Shown: piece by piece, positions 31,405 to 41,041 of the stretch | How positions within the stretch are numbered: the first letter of the stretch is position 1 | Layout of the letters: each line of letters starts with the position of its first letter | Assembly: GCF_001613445.1 (NCBI RefSeq) | Contig: NZ_BDCJ01000006.1 | Span: forward strand, 186,001 to 250,000 | Direction of reading: 5' to 3' | Length of the DNA: 64,000 bases | Source of the DNA: Nocardia grenadensis NBRC 108939 | GTDB taxonomy: Bacteria; Actinomycetota; Actinomycetes; Mycobacteriales; Mycobacteriaceae | Position numbers and translations under genes: made by a program | Notes under the pieces: generated by a model | What the model was told of the DNA's origin: nothing | Seen by the model: the letters and a program-made list of their open reading frames with translations, nothing else | The model's database searches: none

Positions 31405-31442
31405 TTCGTTGCCGGCGGTGTCGCGACACCGCCGGCAACGAA
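31405..31442. repeat. 38-bp perfect palindrome between prrA and the hemophore gene
   Basis: Arms 31405-31423 and 31424-31442 are exact reverse complements (19 bp each, no spacer). It begins 6 nt after the hemophore-gene stop and ends 13 nt before the prrA start, all on the minus strand. It is most simply a terminator hairpin for the hemophore gene, but it also sits where prrA's promoter or leader must be. Confidence 0.85.
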
Positions 31443-31448
31443 CTCGTC

Positions 31449-31847
31449 TCAGTAGTTGTGGCAGGTGTCGGCTACGCCCTGGAGGGTGGTGCGGAGTTGT
31501 TCGGTCCGGGGGTCGTTCTCGGCCTGCTGGGCCGTTTCGGGGTTCTCGTCGATGTACTGCTGCAGTTCCGCGCGGCGCTGTTCGACCGGCTGGTCGAACT
31601 TGCTCTGCAGTTGTGCCTTCAGATCGGGGTTGTTGTCGAGCATCGACGCCAGTTCCGGAGCCTGGTCGTGGAGCGCGGCGTCGATCTGGGTGAAGGAGCA
31701 GTCGCTGGTGATCAGCGGTTCGGCGAAATCCGTCGGGGCCGCGGAGGCGACCGCGGGGCTCAGGAACGCGGTAACCGCGGCGGCGGCGCCCAGGGTGAGG
31801 GTGATCGGGCCGAATGCGCCGCGAAGCCGGGTTGTCGTGTGTGCCAT
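31449..31847 (-). CDS. secreted hemophore-related heme-binding protein
   Basis: A 132-residue exported protein: signal peptide (cleavage after AVASA), then a small helical domain with two Cys bracketing it (SDCSF near the start, DTCHNY at the end) and the pattern LKAQLQSKFDQPVEQRRAEL. This is the form of the mycobacterial hemophore-related family, proposed to bind heme outside the membrane. ATG 31847 has AGGAGG upstream. No partner transporter (MmpL) is in the window. Heme binding itself is inferred from the family. Confidence 0.82.
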   Translation of the reverse strand: MAHTTTRLRGAFGPITLTLGAAAAVTAFLSPAVASAAPTDFAEPLITSDCSFTQIDAALHDQAPELASMLDNNPDLKAQLQSKFDQPVEQRRAELQQYIDENPETAQQAENDPRTEQLRTTLQGVADTCHNY

Positions 31848-31940
31848 GGGGTTACTGCCTCCTAGCGTGTCGTGTCGAGCCGGGGCTCGTGGACTGACTC
31901 AGACCGTATTGTGTCGTCATGGCCGGCCTCTGAGAGCTTC

Positions 31941-33887
31941 TTAAGAGGAGTTTGAGTTTTGTGCGGGTCGCACCATCCGCGCGAGTTCGTCCAGGACACC
32001 GGGATCTTCGATGGTGGAGGGTATTTCGTAGTTTTCGCCCGCTGTCATCTGGCGGATCGTTTTGCGCAGGATCTTGCCGGAGCGGGTTTTCGGCAGGGCG
32101 GGTACCACGATGGCGTCATACAGGCCGGCGACCGGCCCTATCTGTTTGCGGACGCGTTCGCTCAATTCGTCGCGCAACGTTTCGGGGTCGATGACGGCGT
32201 CGGCTTTGAGGACGACATAAGCGATGGGGCGTTGTCCTTTGAGTTCGTCGGGCAGCCCGATCACCGCGCATTCGGCGACGGCGTCGTGTCCGGCGACCGC
32301 CGCTTCGATACTGCCCGCAGAAAGGCGGTGCCCGGCCATATTGATCACATCGTCACTGCGGCCGAGGACGAACAGGTAGCCGTCTTCGTCGAAATAGCCG
32401 GAATCACCGGTGAGGAAATGCCCGGGATATGCCGAAAGGTAGGACCGCTGGTAGCGCTCGTTGTCGTGCCACAGGCCGATGAGCGCGCCCGGGGGGAGCG
32501 GCAGGCCGATGACGATATTGCCTTCGGCGCCCGCGGCCACGGGGTTGCCGGAGGAGTCCAACACCCGCAGCCGGTAGCCGGGCACCGGTACCGAGGCCGA
32601 GCCCGGTTTGATCGGCAGCCGCTGCAGCCCGAGCGGATTGGCGCAGATGGGCCAACCGGTTTCGGTCTGCCACCAGTGGTCGACCACTGGGCAGTCCGCG
32701 CGGTCGGCGAGCAGTGTGTCCGCGGCCCACCGATAGGTCGCCGGATCGAGCCGTTCACCCGCGCAGAACAGAGAACGTAGCGAGCCGAGGTCGTATTCGC
32801 GGGCGAAGGCGGCGGTGGGGTCGGCGCGGCGGATGGCCCGCAGGGCGGTCGGTGCGGTGAACAGCGTATGCACCCGGTGTTCGGCCACCACCCGCCAGAA
32901 GGCGCCGGCATCCGGGGTGCCCACCGGTTTGCCCTCGTAGAGCAGCGTGGTGGCGCCGGCCAGCAGCGGCGCGTAGACGATGTAGGAGTGGCCGACCACC
33001 CAGCCCACATCGGAGGCGGCCCACATGACCTGCCCCGGGCCGACATTATAGATATTGCGCATAGACCAGGTCAGGGCCACGGCGTGGCCACCGTTGTCGC
33101 GGACCACGCCCTTCGGCCTGCCGGTGGTTCCGGAGGTGTACAGCACGTACAGCGGGTCGGTCGCCGCGACGGAAACCGGCGCGGCGGGGTCGGCATCGCG
33201 GACCACGGCGTCCCAGTCCAGCCACCGCACGGCTCCGTCGAGGACCGGATTGCCGTCGTGATTATGTGCCGGGAATTCCGCGCGCTGTTTAACCAGTACG
33301 GTCCGCGGCGCGGTGGTGCCGGCCAGTTCGAGGGCCTCGTCGACAATGGGCGGATAGGCGATGGCCCGGTTCGGTTCCAGCCCCCCTGACGCTGTCACGA
33401 TCAGGACAGGTTCAGCATCGTCGAGCCGGGCGGCGAGTTCGGGGGCGGCGAATCCACCGAACACCACCGAATGCACGGCTCCGATCCGGGCACAGGCCAG
33501 CATCGCGACCACGGCCTCGGGAATCATCGGCAGGTAGATCACGACCCGGTCACCGGCGGTCACTCCGAGATCACGCATGGCGCCGGCGAATTTCGCGACT
33601 TCGTCGCGGAGTTCGCCATAGCTGTAAACACGGGTCCGGCCGGTCATCGCCGAGTCGTAGATCAGTGCCGCCTGGTCGGCCCGCCCGGCGTCGATATGCC
33701 GGTCGAGCGCGTTGTAGCAGGTATTGAGCCGAGCGCCGGGAAACCACCGCGAAGTGCGGCGATCGGCGTCGAGTGCCTGTTCAGGGGGAACATCCCAATC
33801 GACAGCCGAGGCGGCGCGGGTCCAGAACTCGGCGGGATCGACCAGGCTGGTCTGATAGACCGGTCGATACTCGTTCCTCGCGTGCAC
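31941..33887 (-). CDS. prpE: propionyl-CoA synthetase / short-chain acyl-CoA ligase
   Basis: A 648-residue adenylate-forming enzyme that activates propionate (possibly acetate) to its CoA thioester. The N-terminal ACAS_N segment (SLVDPAEFWTRAASAVDWD) is followed by the P-loop YTSGTTGRPKGVV, the motif DHWWQTETGWP, and the C-terminal catalytic Lys in PKTRSGKILRKTIR, which is the site of regulatory acetylation in related enzymes. Length and motifs fit PrpE better than acetyl-CoA synthetase. GTG 33887 has AGGGAG 6 nt upstream. It is divergent from the conservon kinase gene with 308 bp between. Confidence 0.9.
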   Translation of the reverse strand: MHARNEYRPVYQTSLVDPAEFWTRAASAVDWDVPPEQALDADRRTSRWFPGARLNTCYNALDRHIDAGRADQAALIYDSAMTGRTRVYSYGELRDEVAKFAGAMRDLGVTAGDRVVIYLPMIPEAVVAMLACARIGAVHSVVFGGFAAPELAARLDDAEPVLIVTASGGLEPNRAIAYPPIVDEALELAGTTAPRTVLVKQRAEFPAHNHDGNPVLDGAVRWLDWDAVVRDADPAAPVSVAATDPLYVLYTSGTTGRPKGVVRDNGGHAVALTWSMRNIYNVGPGQVMWAASDVGWVVGHSYIVYAPLLAGATTLLYEGKPVGTPDAGAFWRVVAEHRVHTLFTAPTALRAIRRADPTAAFAREYDLGSLRSLFCAGERLDPATYRWAADTLLADRADCPVVDHWWQTETGWPICANPLGLQRLPIKPGSASVPVPGYRLRVLDSSGNPVAAGAEGNIVIGLPLPPGALIGLWHDNERYQRSYLSAYPGHFLTGDSGYFDEDGYLFVLGRSDDVINMAGHRLSAGSIEAAVAGHDAVAECAVIGLPDELKGQRPIAYVVLKADAVIDPETLRDELSERVRKQIGPVAGLYDAIVVPALPKTRSGKILRKTIRQMTAGENYEIPSTIEDPGVLDELARMVRPAQNSNSS

Positions 33888-34195
33888 CCGTGCTCCCTAG
33901 CCTCGCAGCAATCCTCGCCTCGATAGATCAGCACGATTGTGGCAGACTTCACGCGACCCCCCGTCGGGTGTCGCGACCATGGCTTATGCCTGTAACCGGC
34001 TGGTCAATGTGCGTGAACCCGGGCTGAGTACACCAAGAAGTTATTGATCCGTTAGAATCTGATGACACAAATTCGGTCCGTCGTAGACGCAATTTCTCGG
34101 CCAGCCGCGACCCACGGGCAGCTCCACCCGTCGAGCCACTATGCGAGTGTGGAGTTCCGCTGATGGAGCATGGCTGGGGCCAGGTTGGAAAGTGA
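33888..34195. promoter_or_regulatory. 308-bp divergent control region between prpE and the conservon
   Basis: Non-coding. An AT-rich segment (34039-34072) includes TAGAAT at 34053-34058, a plausible -10 for the conservon operon, though the -35 position is poor. An imperfect inverted repeat GCGACCCC/GGGTGTCGC occurs at about 33954-33976. The long leader (about 135 nt from the putative start) has no evident ORF. Confidence 0.4.
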
Positions 34196-37100
34196 GTGGG
34201 AATGCGTGACGCCGCTAGGTCCGGCACGAAGCGCTGGGCGCTGAGTAACTGGGACCTTCGCTGGAAGGTTACGGCCGTGCTGGCTGTACCGTTGGCGGTC
34301 GCGGTCGGACTCGGCGTCTCCAGGATTTCGGCGGAATGGAGCAACGCGAACCGGCTGGGTTCGGCCTCCGAGAACGTCAGTATCGTTCCGTCCGTTATCG
34401 ATCTCAGTACTGCCACGTCCGCCACGGCGGGCTCTCAGGTGATCGCCATCGCGCCGGGCCGGTCGATGGTCACCGAGGACAACCTCACCGCTCTGGACCA
34501 GGCGATCGCCGCGGCCGAATCCGCGCTCGTCGAACTCGACGATCTACCGGCCGCGAATCAGGCGCTCACGGAGATGATCGATCAGGCGAAGGGAGTGCGC
34601 GCCGGCGGTATGGCCCCGTCGAATCTGCCTCCGGACGAAGCGGTGCAGGTCCTCGACAAAGCGCGTAACGCCGGAGTCCGGGCCGTCGAGGCCATTCTCG
34701 GGGAGATCGGTGACGCTTCGATCGACCCGGCGAAACTCCGGCTCGTCGACGCGCTGAACCTGCGGTCCACCATGGTCGGTGAGATCACGGCCGCGGCGGA
34801 ACTGCTGCGCAACCAGGAATCCGGCGAGCAGGCCTACCGCACCGCGACCAACACCGAACGCGCGCTGCTGAATATCCTGAGTCAGCGTTACAGCGCCGAG
34901 AACACCGATATCGCGATCCTGCGTCAAGGAATCGACAACCGGGCCGGGATGCTCGAAACTCCCGAGGCGCAGGCCGGCCGGCTTCCACTGGGCGAGGCCC
35001 GCCAGTCGTTGCTGGACAGCACCGGGACGACGGACAAACTGATCGCCGAGGCCACAGCCTCGATCGACGACGGGGTGCGGAAGATGGCCGACAAGGCCCT
35101 CTCCGACGCGGTCATCTACTCGATCGTGGTGCTGTTGACGATCCTGGCGGCCCTGCTGCTCGCGGTGTTCGTGGCCCGGTCGATGATCGTGCCGCTGCAC
35201 CGGCTGCGTCTGGCCGCCCTGCGGGTCGCCGAAAGCGATCTGCCCGACGAGGTCGCCCAGCTCCGTACCGGTGCCTCGCCGGAGGAAGTACCCCTCGAAC
35301 CGATGCCTATCCGGTCCGAGGAGGAGATCGGTCAGCTCGCGCGCGCGATCGACGATATCCACGGTCAGGCATTGCGCCTGGCCAGTGATCAGGCGCAGAT
35401 GCGTTCCCAGGTCAACGATATGTTCGAAACCCTGGCGCGCCGCAGCAAATCGCTCGTCGACCACCAGCTCAGCCTCATCGAGGCGATGGAGTACGACGAG
35501 AAGGACCCGCGCCTGCTGGAGAACCTCTTCCGGCTCGACCATCTGGCCGCGCGTATGCGCCGTAACGGCGACAACCTGCTGATTCTCGCCGGCACCAAAC
35601 AGCGCCGCGCCAAATCCGCGCCCGTCGAGATCGCCGACGTGCTGCGCGCCGCCATCTCCGAGGTCGAGGACTACGAGCGGGTCAAGCTCGGCGCCACCCC
35701 GCGCGGTGCGCTGATCGAACCGGCCGCCTCCGATATGGCGCACCTGTTCGCCGAACTCCTGGACAACGCCCTGCGCGCGTCGCCACCGGAGACGGATGTG
35801 AAGTTCACCTTCGCGCAGGCGCACGACCAGGGCCTGCTCATCGAGGTCGCCGACCGCGGTATCGGTATGCCGCCGAGCGAGATGGCCGAGATCAACCGCC
35901 GGCTCGAGAGCACCGCCGAACCCGGGCCGGATACCGCCCGCCACATGGGTCTGTTCGTCGTGGGCCGGCTTGCCGACCGGCACGGCCTCAATGTGCGGCT
36001 GCGGCCGACCTTCGATACCGCGCGTGATCCGGGCGTCACCGTCACGGTGCACGTCCCGATGAGCCTCATCGTCGCCGGAGAGACCCAGATCCTGCCACTG
36101 GCGACCGGTTCCGGGCCGCAGGCCGTCGTCGCGAACGACGCCGTGAAGAAGAAGCCGGAACAGTCCCCCGACGAGGCCGCCGCGGCCGCGCTGCGCAACG
36201 CGCCGGGCGCACCGTCGATGCAGACTCGTGGCATCAGCCGTACGGCCGCCGGGAACATGATGGTGACCGTCGACCCAGGTATGAGCGGGCCGCTGCCGGC
36301 CGTCGAACGGCCCAAGCCGCCGGAGCGTCCGGCCGCTCCCGCGCCGCTCGGCTCGGGCGGGCTGCCGCAGCGGCAGCCGGGCAACGCGATGGCCGGTGGT
36401 ACACGCGAGGGCGAGGGCACCACCAGTCTCCGGGAGGCCAGCGCCGGCAGCACCGCCCAGCGCGGCAAACTCGCCGCGGCCAGCCTGCCCAAACGTAATC
36501 TGGGGCCGAGCGGCGGCGGCGCCACACCGACTCTGCCGCCGCGTACCCCGGGCGAATCGACCGCGGGCGGTCCGCCGCCGCGGGAGACCAAGACCGGCCC
36601 CGGCGGGCTGCCGCAGCGGCAGCCCGGCACCGCCGGCGCACCGCAGTCGGGTGGTCCGGCCGGAATGGGCGGGTTGCCGCAGCGCCAGCCCGGCGCGAAC
36701 GGAGCGCCCGGTAGCCACCGGGACGCCGCGCCCGCTCGCCCGGCCGACGAGCGTCCCACCGAGGCCGCCTCGGAAGCCGCCGCGCCGCCGCGTCCGGCCG
36801 GATCGTTGCCCACACGTCAGCCGGGCCATCAGCGCCCGGGCGGTCTGCCGCAGCGGGATCCGGGTACCAACGGTGCCCCGGCCCGCGAGAACGGGGCTTC
36901 CGGGCTGCCGCAGCGCGGAGGGCCGGCTGCCGGCGGTCCGGCCCGGAGGGAACCGGAACCGCGTCCCGCCGCCGAATCCGCATCGGACGGACTGCCCACC
37001 CGGCGCGACCCCGGAGCCAACGGTCTGCCGCAGCGGGGTACCGCCAATGGTCTGCCGCAGCGCGATGCCGCGTCGGGTCTGCCGCAGCGGGATACCGCCA

Positions 37101-38002
37101 ATGGTCTGCCGCAGCGCGACGCCGCGTCGGGCCTGCCGCAGCGCGATACCGCCAACGGCCAGCCGCACCGGGATACCTCCGGCGAGTTGCCGGCCCAGCG
37201 TGGCCCGGCGGCGGCCGGTGGGTTGCCGGCCCGGGAGAGCTCCGGCGAACTGCCGACGCAGCGCCCGGGCGCGCTGCCGCCGCGACGGGAAGCACCGGGC
37301 AACGGGCTTCCCCAGCGGCCGGCCGCCGGTGGCGGTCTGCCGCAGCGCGGAGCGCCGGGCGACAGCGGCCACACGGCCCGGGAGCGCTCGAACACGCTGC
37401 CGCAGCGGGAGACCGCGGCACCGAGGCGGCAGGCCCCGTCCGCCGAGCCGGGCGCGCTGCCGCGCCGGGAACCAGGCGGGTACACCGCCGAGCGGTTCGA
37501 CAACCCGCCGGGTGTCGCGCTGCCGCGGGCAACCGAGCCCACCGAGGGCCCGGCGTCCGCGCGGGAACCCGGACGGCACAGTTACAAGTCCAATCCCGCG
37601 AAAACGGCGTCCTTCTTCCAGACCCGGCTGCAGCCGGCCGAGGAGACGGACAGCGTGCTGGGCGGGACGCCCATCTTCGCGGAGATGATGTCGGCATGGC
37701 TGTCGGATTCGGACGCCGATCGTTCCCAGGCCGTCGCGTCCTTCGACTCCCCGGGTGACGAGGGCTGGACGGCGGCCCGGCGGGCCAGCGAAGCCGAGCC
37801 CGAGACCCGCACCGCGGCCGGTCTGCCGCAGCGTAATCCGGGTGTCCGGTTGGTACCCGGCGCTGTCAGCGGCGCCCAGGAACGGACGCCGAGTCGCAAT
37901 CCCGAGACGATCCGGTCTAGTTTGAGTCGGCACCAGCAAGGTGTTCGGGATGGCCGCGCAATGAGAGCAATGAACCTAACCGGAGACAAAGGAGACCGAT
38001 GA
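34196..38002 (+). CDS. cvnA: conservon sensor histidine kinase with NIT-type sensor and LPQR-repeat tail
   Basis: A 1268-residue membrane kinase. TM1 is at about residues 23-43, and the helical nitrate/nitrite-sensing-like extracytoplasmic domain runs to about residue 300. TM2 is at about 306-330, then HAMP, a coiled linker and a GHKL ATPase domain ([14 protein letters not shown] near 518-531, [11 protein letters not shown]) to about residue 625. The last 640 residues are Pro/Gly/Arg-rich, with some 14 copies of LPQR plus many LPxR variants. No canonical H-box is evident; [20 protein letters not shown] is the probable acceptor region. GTG 34196 is 6 nt from GGAAA; ATG 34202 is possible. It heads the four-gene conservon and its stop overlaps cvnB by ATGA. 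Confidence 0.92.
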   Translation: MGMRDAARSGTKRWALSNWDLRWKVTAVLAVPLAVAVGLGVSRISAEWSNANRLGSASENVSIVPSVIDLSTATSATAGSQVIAIAPGRSMVTEDNLTALDQAIAAAESALVELDDLPAANQALTEMIDQAKGVRAGGMAPSNLPPDEAVQVLDKARNAGVRAVEAILGEIGDASIDPAKLRLVDALNLRSTMVGEITAAAELLRNQESGEQAYRTATNTERALLNILSQRYSAENTDIAILRQGIDNRAGMLETPEAQAGRLPLGEARQSLLDSTGTTDKLIAEATASIDDGVRKMADKALSDAVIYSIVVLLTILAALLLAVFVARSMIVPLHRLRLAALRVAESDLPDEVAQLRTGASPEEVPLEPMPIRSEEEIGQLARAIDDIHGQALRLASDQAQMRSQVNDMFETLARRSKSLVDHQLSLIEAMEYDEKDPRLLENLFRLDHLAARMRRNGDNLLILAGTKQRRAKSAPVEIADVLRAAISEVEDYERVKLGATPRGALIEPAASDMAHLFAELLDNALRASPPETDVKFTFAQAHDQGLLIEVADRGIGMPPSEMAEINRRLESTAEPGPDTARHMGLFVVGRLADRHGLNVRLRPTFDTARDPGVTVTVHVPMSLIVAGETQILPLATGSGPQAVVANDAVKKKPEQSPDEAAAAALRNAPGAPSMQTRGISRTAAGNMMVTVDPGMSGPLPAVERPKPPERPAAPAPLGSGGLPQRQPGNAMAGGTREGEGTTSLREASAGSTAQRGKLAAASLPKRNLGPSGGGATPTLPPRTPGESTAGGPPPRETKTGPGGLPQRQPGTAGAPQSGGPAGMGGLPQRQPGANGAPGSHRDAAPARPADERPTEAASEAAAPPRPAGSLPTRQPGHQRPGGLPQRDPGTNGAPARENGASGLPQRGGPAAGGPARREPEPRPAAESASDGLPTRRDPGANGLPQRGTANGLPQRDAASGLPQRDTANGLPQRDAASGLPQRDTANGQPHRDTSGELPAQRGPAAAGGLPARESSGELPTQRPGALPPRREAPGNGLPQRPAAGGGLPQRGAPGDSGHTARERSNTLPQRETAAPRRQAPSAEPGALPRREPGGYTAERFDNPPGVALPRATEPTEGPASAREPGRHSYKSNPAKTASFFQTRLQPAEETDSVLGGTPIFAEMMSAWLSDSDADRSQAVASFDSPGDEGWTAARRASEAEPETRTAAGLPQRNPGVRLVPGAVSGAQERTPSRNPETIRSSLSRHQQGVRDGRAMRAMNLTGDKGDR
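37019..37180 (+). repeat. 27-bp x 6 tandem repeat inside the kinase tail
   Basis: Six consecutive 27-nt units encode nine-residue repeats of the form (N/S)GLPQR(D/G)(A/T)A; the last is degenerate (NGQPHRDTS). Two-unit blocks (NGLPQRDAA+SGLPQRDTA) recur, indicating duplication of a 54-nt pair. Confidence 0.9.
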
Positions 38003-38412
38003 ACCCCGAACTAGGTGGTACGAACCGTCAGTTGGATTGGCTGGTTTCGAACTTCGCAGGCGAGGTTCCTGGCGTAGCCCATGCCGTTCTTGTCTCGGCC
38101 GACGGCCTGTTGATGGCGGCGAGCGCCCAACTACCGGTCGACCGGGCCGAGCAGCTCTCGGCGGTCACGGCCGGCCTGGCGAGTCTCTCGGTGGGTGTGT
38201 CCAATCTGTTCGAAGGCGGCACGGTTCTGCAGTCCGTTGTCGAAATGGAGCACGGCTACCTGCTGCTGATGGCGGTGGGCGACGGGTCCTATCTCGCGGT
38301 CCTGACCAATACGTCCTGCGATATCGGACAGGTCGGCTACGAGATGGCTTTGTTGGTCGAACGCGTAGGCCAGACAGTTCAGGCCACCCCACGCGTCACG
38401 ATGGGTTCCTGA
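37999..38412 (+). CDS. cvnB: roadblock/LC7-domain protein (conservon B)
   Basis: A 137-residue single-domain roadblock protein: [31 protein letters not shown], then [16 protein letters not shown] and a C-terminal beta-strand region. The family scaffolds or acts as exchange/activation partner for small Ras-like GTPases; here the cognate GTPase is the conservon D product. Its ATG overlaps the kinase stop by 4 nt. Together with the DUF742 and GTPase genes it makes the classical CvnABCD order. Confidence 0.95.
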   Translation: MNPELGGTNRQLDWLVSNFAGEVPGVAHAVLVSADGLLMAASAQLPVDRAEQLSAVTAGLASLSVGVSNLFEGGTVLQSVVEMEHGYLLLMAVGDGSYLAVLTNTSCDIGQVGYEMALLVERVGQTVQATPRVTMGS

Positions 38413-38419
38413 TGGTGGG

Positions 38420-38794
38420 ATGGACATAGAGGATCACCGCGTGGGAGGCTTCGAGCCCAGTCTCGTGCGCCCGTACTCGCTGACCGCCGGTCGTACCCGG
38501 CCGAAGGTGGAGTTGGCGCTCGAGGCTCTCGTCGCGTCCCATCCCATTTCGCTCGAACGCCAGTACGAACTGAGCAATATCGAAAACTCGATAGTCGAGT
38601 TGTGCAGGGAGTCGCCGTCGGTCGCCGAACTAGCGGCTCGACTGGGTATACCGATCGGGGTGGCGCGTGTACTTGTAGCGGACCTGATCGAAGCCGGGCA
38701 TGTCCGCGTTTCGGCGACATTGAAAGACGATTCCAGCGACGATGAACGTCGCGAGCTGATCGAAAGGGTTCTTAGTGGACTCCGGCGTATATGA
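38420..38794 (+). CDS. cvnC: DUF742 winged-helix-like protein (conservon C)
   Basis: A 124-residue protein with the DUF742 pattern: SLVRPYSLTAGRTRP near the start, a helix-turn-helix-like segment SPSVAELAARLGIPIGVARVL and an acidic linker before LIERVLSGLRRI. The function is undefined but it is an invariant member of conservons. It starts 7 nt after cvnB and overlaps the GTPase gene by 20 nt, so translation is coupled. Confidence 0.95.
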   Translation: MDIEDHRVGGFEPSLVRPYSLTAGRTRPKVELALEALVASHPISLERQYELSNIENSIVELCRESPSVAELAARLGIPIGVARVLVADLIEAGHVRVSATLKDDSSDDERRELIERVLSGLRRI

Positions 38795-39377
38795 TTCGAC
38801 GGCACAGGTCGATACCCGCCAGACCAAGCCGACCTCGGCGAAGATCGTGGTCGCAGGCGGGTTCGGCGTGGGCAAAACGACGCTGGTGGGGGCAGTTTCG
38901 GAAATCGTCCCGTTGAGAACCGAGGCTCTGGTGACCAATGCCAGCGCCGGGATCGACAGTCTCGCGGGTATCGAGAGCAAATCCACCACCACGGTGGCAA
39001 TGGACTTCGGCCGGATCAGCCTGGCCGAGGATCTGGTGCTGTACCTATTCGGCACTCCGGGCCAGTACCGTTTCTGGTTCATGTGGGACGACCTCATCCG
39101 CGGTGCGATCGGCGCGGTCGTGCTGATCGACACCCGGCGGCTGGAGGACAGTTTCGCGGCGGTCGACTACTTCGAGGCGCGGAATCTGCCGTTCCTCGTT
39201 GCGCTCAACCAGTTCGACGACGCCCCGCAGTACCCGATCGAGGACATCCGGCAGGCGCTGGCGGTGCCGGCCGACGTGCCGATCATGCCGATCGATGCGC
39301 GCCGCCGGGAACCGGCCAAGGAGGCGCTCGTGCGGCTGACCGAATACGCGCTGCAGAAGGTCACCCGGGGCTACTGA
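38775..39377 (+). CDS. cvnD: conservon small GTPase
   Basis: A 200-residue Ras-like ATP/GTP-binding protein. The P-loop GGFGVGKTTL is at residues 28-37, a G3-like element FGTPGQYRFWF follows, and NQFD stands in the position of the NKxD base-specificity motif, the usual conservon variant. It is cytoplasmic or membrane-peripheral and is thought to relay the kinase signal through the roadblock protein. GTG 38775 lies inside the end of cvnC (20-nt overlap). Confidence 0.95.
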   Translation: MDSGVYDSTAQVDTRQTKPTSAKIVVAGGFGVGKTTLVGAVSEIVPLRTEALVTNASAGIDSLAGIESKSTTTVAMDFGRISLAEDLVLYLFGTPGQYRFWFMWDDLIRGAIGAVVLIDTRRLEDSFAAVDYFEARNLPFLVALNQFDDAPQYPIEDIRQALAVPADVPIMPIDARRREPAKEALVRLTEYALQKVTRGY

Positions 39378-39450
39378 TCCGGCTGCCCGGCATACTGGTC
39401 GGCGTGTCGGTGTGGACAGCTGCGGTGCCGAGCGCCCCGGGGCGGCTCGG

Positions 39451-41001
39451 ATGACGTCGTCGCGAATCGGCGCCCGGCAGCTACTCGAGGCGCTGTTGGA
39501 TCCCGATTCCTTCGTGACCTGGGATTCCGCGCCCTTGGACATGGCGCGGGCCGGTGCCTACCGGTCCGCGCTCGCCCGAGCGAGCGCGGCGGCGGGAACC
39601 GACGAATCGGTGCTCACCGGCGAGGGACTGTTACGTGGTCGCCGTATCGCGGTCATCGCGTGCGAGTTCGGCTTCCTGGCCGGTTCGGTGGGGGTCGCCG
39701 CGGCCGAGCGGATCGTCGCTGCTGTCGAACGTGCCACCGAACTGGGGTTGCCGCTGGTCGCCTCGCCGACCTCCGGCGGTACCAGGATGCAGGAGGGCAC
39801 TCTCGCTTTCGTACAGATGGTGAAGATCGCCGGGGCGGTGGCCGCCCATAAATCGGCCGGTCATCCCTACGTCGTGTACCTGCGCAATCCCACCATGGGC
39901 GGGGTGTTCGCCTCCTGGGGGTCGCTGGGACACATCACCTTCGCCGAACCGGGCGCGCTCATCGGTTTCCTCGGGCCGCGGGTGTACGAGGCGCTCTACG
40001 GTCATCCGTTTCCCGATGGTGTGCAAACCGCGGAGAACCTGTACCGCAACGGTGTGATCGACGGGGTCGTCGAGGTGCCGGTGTTCCGGCGTATCGCCTT
40101 TCGTGCGCTGAGCGTTCTCAGCGGCCGGGCACGGGCGTCCACCGAGGCGGAACCGGCTGTCGCGCAAGAGTTCCCGGAGACCGAGGCCGCGATCGGGGCC
40201 TGGGATTCGGTTGTCGCCTCCCGTCGGCCGGATCGCCCGGGACTGCGCGAACTGCTCCGGCGCACCACCCAGCGGGTCCCACTCAGCGGCACCGGGCAGG
40301 GGGAGGCGGATCGTACCGTGGTGCTGGCCCTCGCGAGGTTCCACGGCCGGCCGTGTGTGGTGTTCGGTCACGACCGGGCCCATCAGGACCCCGAGCACAC
40401 CATGGGCCCGGCGGCGTTGCGGGAAGCGCGCCGCAGTATGCAACTGGCGGCCGAACTGCGGCTACCGCTGGTGCTGGTGATCGATACGATCGGCGCCGCG
40501 CTGTCCCAAGAGGCCGAAGAGCGGGGTCTCGCGCCCGAAATCGCACGTTGCCTGGCCGATTTGGTAACGCTGGACACCCCGACGGTTTCGGTACTGCTCG
40601 GCCAGGGAACCGGCGGTGGCGCGCTCGCGCTGCTCCCGGCGGACCGGGTGCTGGCGGCCAGGCACGGCTGGCTCGCACCACTTCCGCCGGAGGGGGCCAG
40701 CGCGATCGTCCATCGCGATACCGAGCACGCACCGGAAATGGCCGCGGCGCAACGTATCCGATCGGCGGATCTGCTGGCCGACGGGATCGTGGACCGTATC
40801 GTGCCGGAGTATCCCGACGCCGCGGACGAACCGGTCGAGTTCGCGCGCCGCACCGTCGCGGCGATCGCCGCGGAACTCGACCGGCTGAACGCGCAATCAC
40901 CCGCCGAACGGCTGGCGACCCGGCAGCGCCGTTACCGCCGGCTGGGGGTCCCGCCCCGACGCGGCGGGACCGGTCGGCCGAAGGAGCCGAGTACCGACTG
41001 A
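39451..41001 (+). CDS. accD3: acyl-CoA carboxylase carboxyltransferase-like subunit AccD3
   Basis: A 516-residue protein with two crotonase-like halves, the beta and alpha parts of a fused carboxyltransferase. Conserved oxyanion-hole segments are SPTSGGTRMQEG and PTMGGVFASWGSLGH in the first half and LLGQGTGGGALALLPADRV in the second. It lacks the Cys4 zinc finger of bacterial AccD. It is very like mycobacterial AccD3, which lies next to prrA there, whereas here about 8 kb of other genes intervene. ATG 39451 matches the AccD3 N-terminus. The substrate acyl-CoA is not known. Confidence 0.9.
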   Translation: MTSSRIGARQLLEALLDPDSFVTWDSAPLDMARAGAYRSALARASAAAGTDESVLTGEGLLRGRRIAVIACEFGFLAGSVGVAAAERIVAAVERATELGLPLVASPTSGGTRMQEGTLAFVQMVKIAGAVAAHKSAGHPYVVYLRNPTMGGVFASWGSLGHITFAEPGALIGFLGPRVYEALYGHPFPDGVQTAENLYRNGVIDGVVEVPVFRRIAFRALSVLSGRARASTEAEPAVAQEFPETEAAIGAWDSVVASRRPDRPGLRELLRRTTQRVPLSGTGQGEADRTVVLALARFHGRPCVVFGHDRAHQDPEHTMGPAALREARRSMQLAAELRLPLVLVIDTIGAALSQEAEERGLAPEIARCLADLVTLDTPTVSVLLGQGTGGGALALLPADRVLAARHGWLAPLPPEGASAIVHRDTEHAPEMAAAQRIRSADLLADGIVDRIVPEYPDAADEPVEFARRTVAAIAAELDRLNAQSPAERLATRQRRYRRLGVPPRRGGTGRPKEPSTD

Positions 41002-41041
41002 GAGGAAACAGTGGCCGGAACCCCTGTGCCGCGAGCGGCGG

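Noticed and set aside
37019..37180. Possible CRISPR-like array of regular repeats
   Set aside because: Units are contiguous 27-bp coding repeats without unique spacers, in frame with the kinase.
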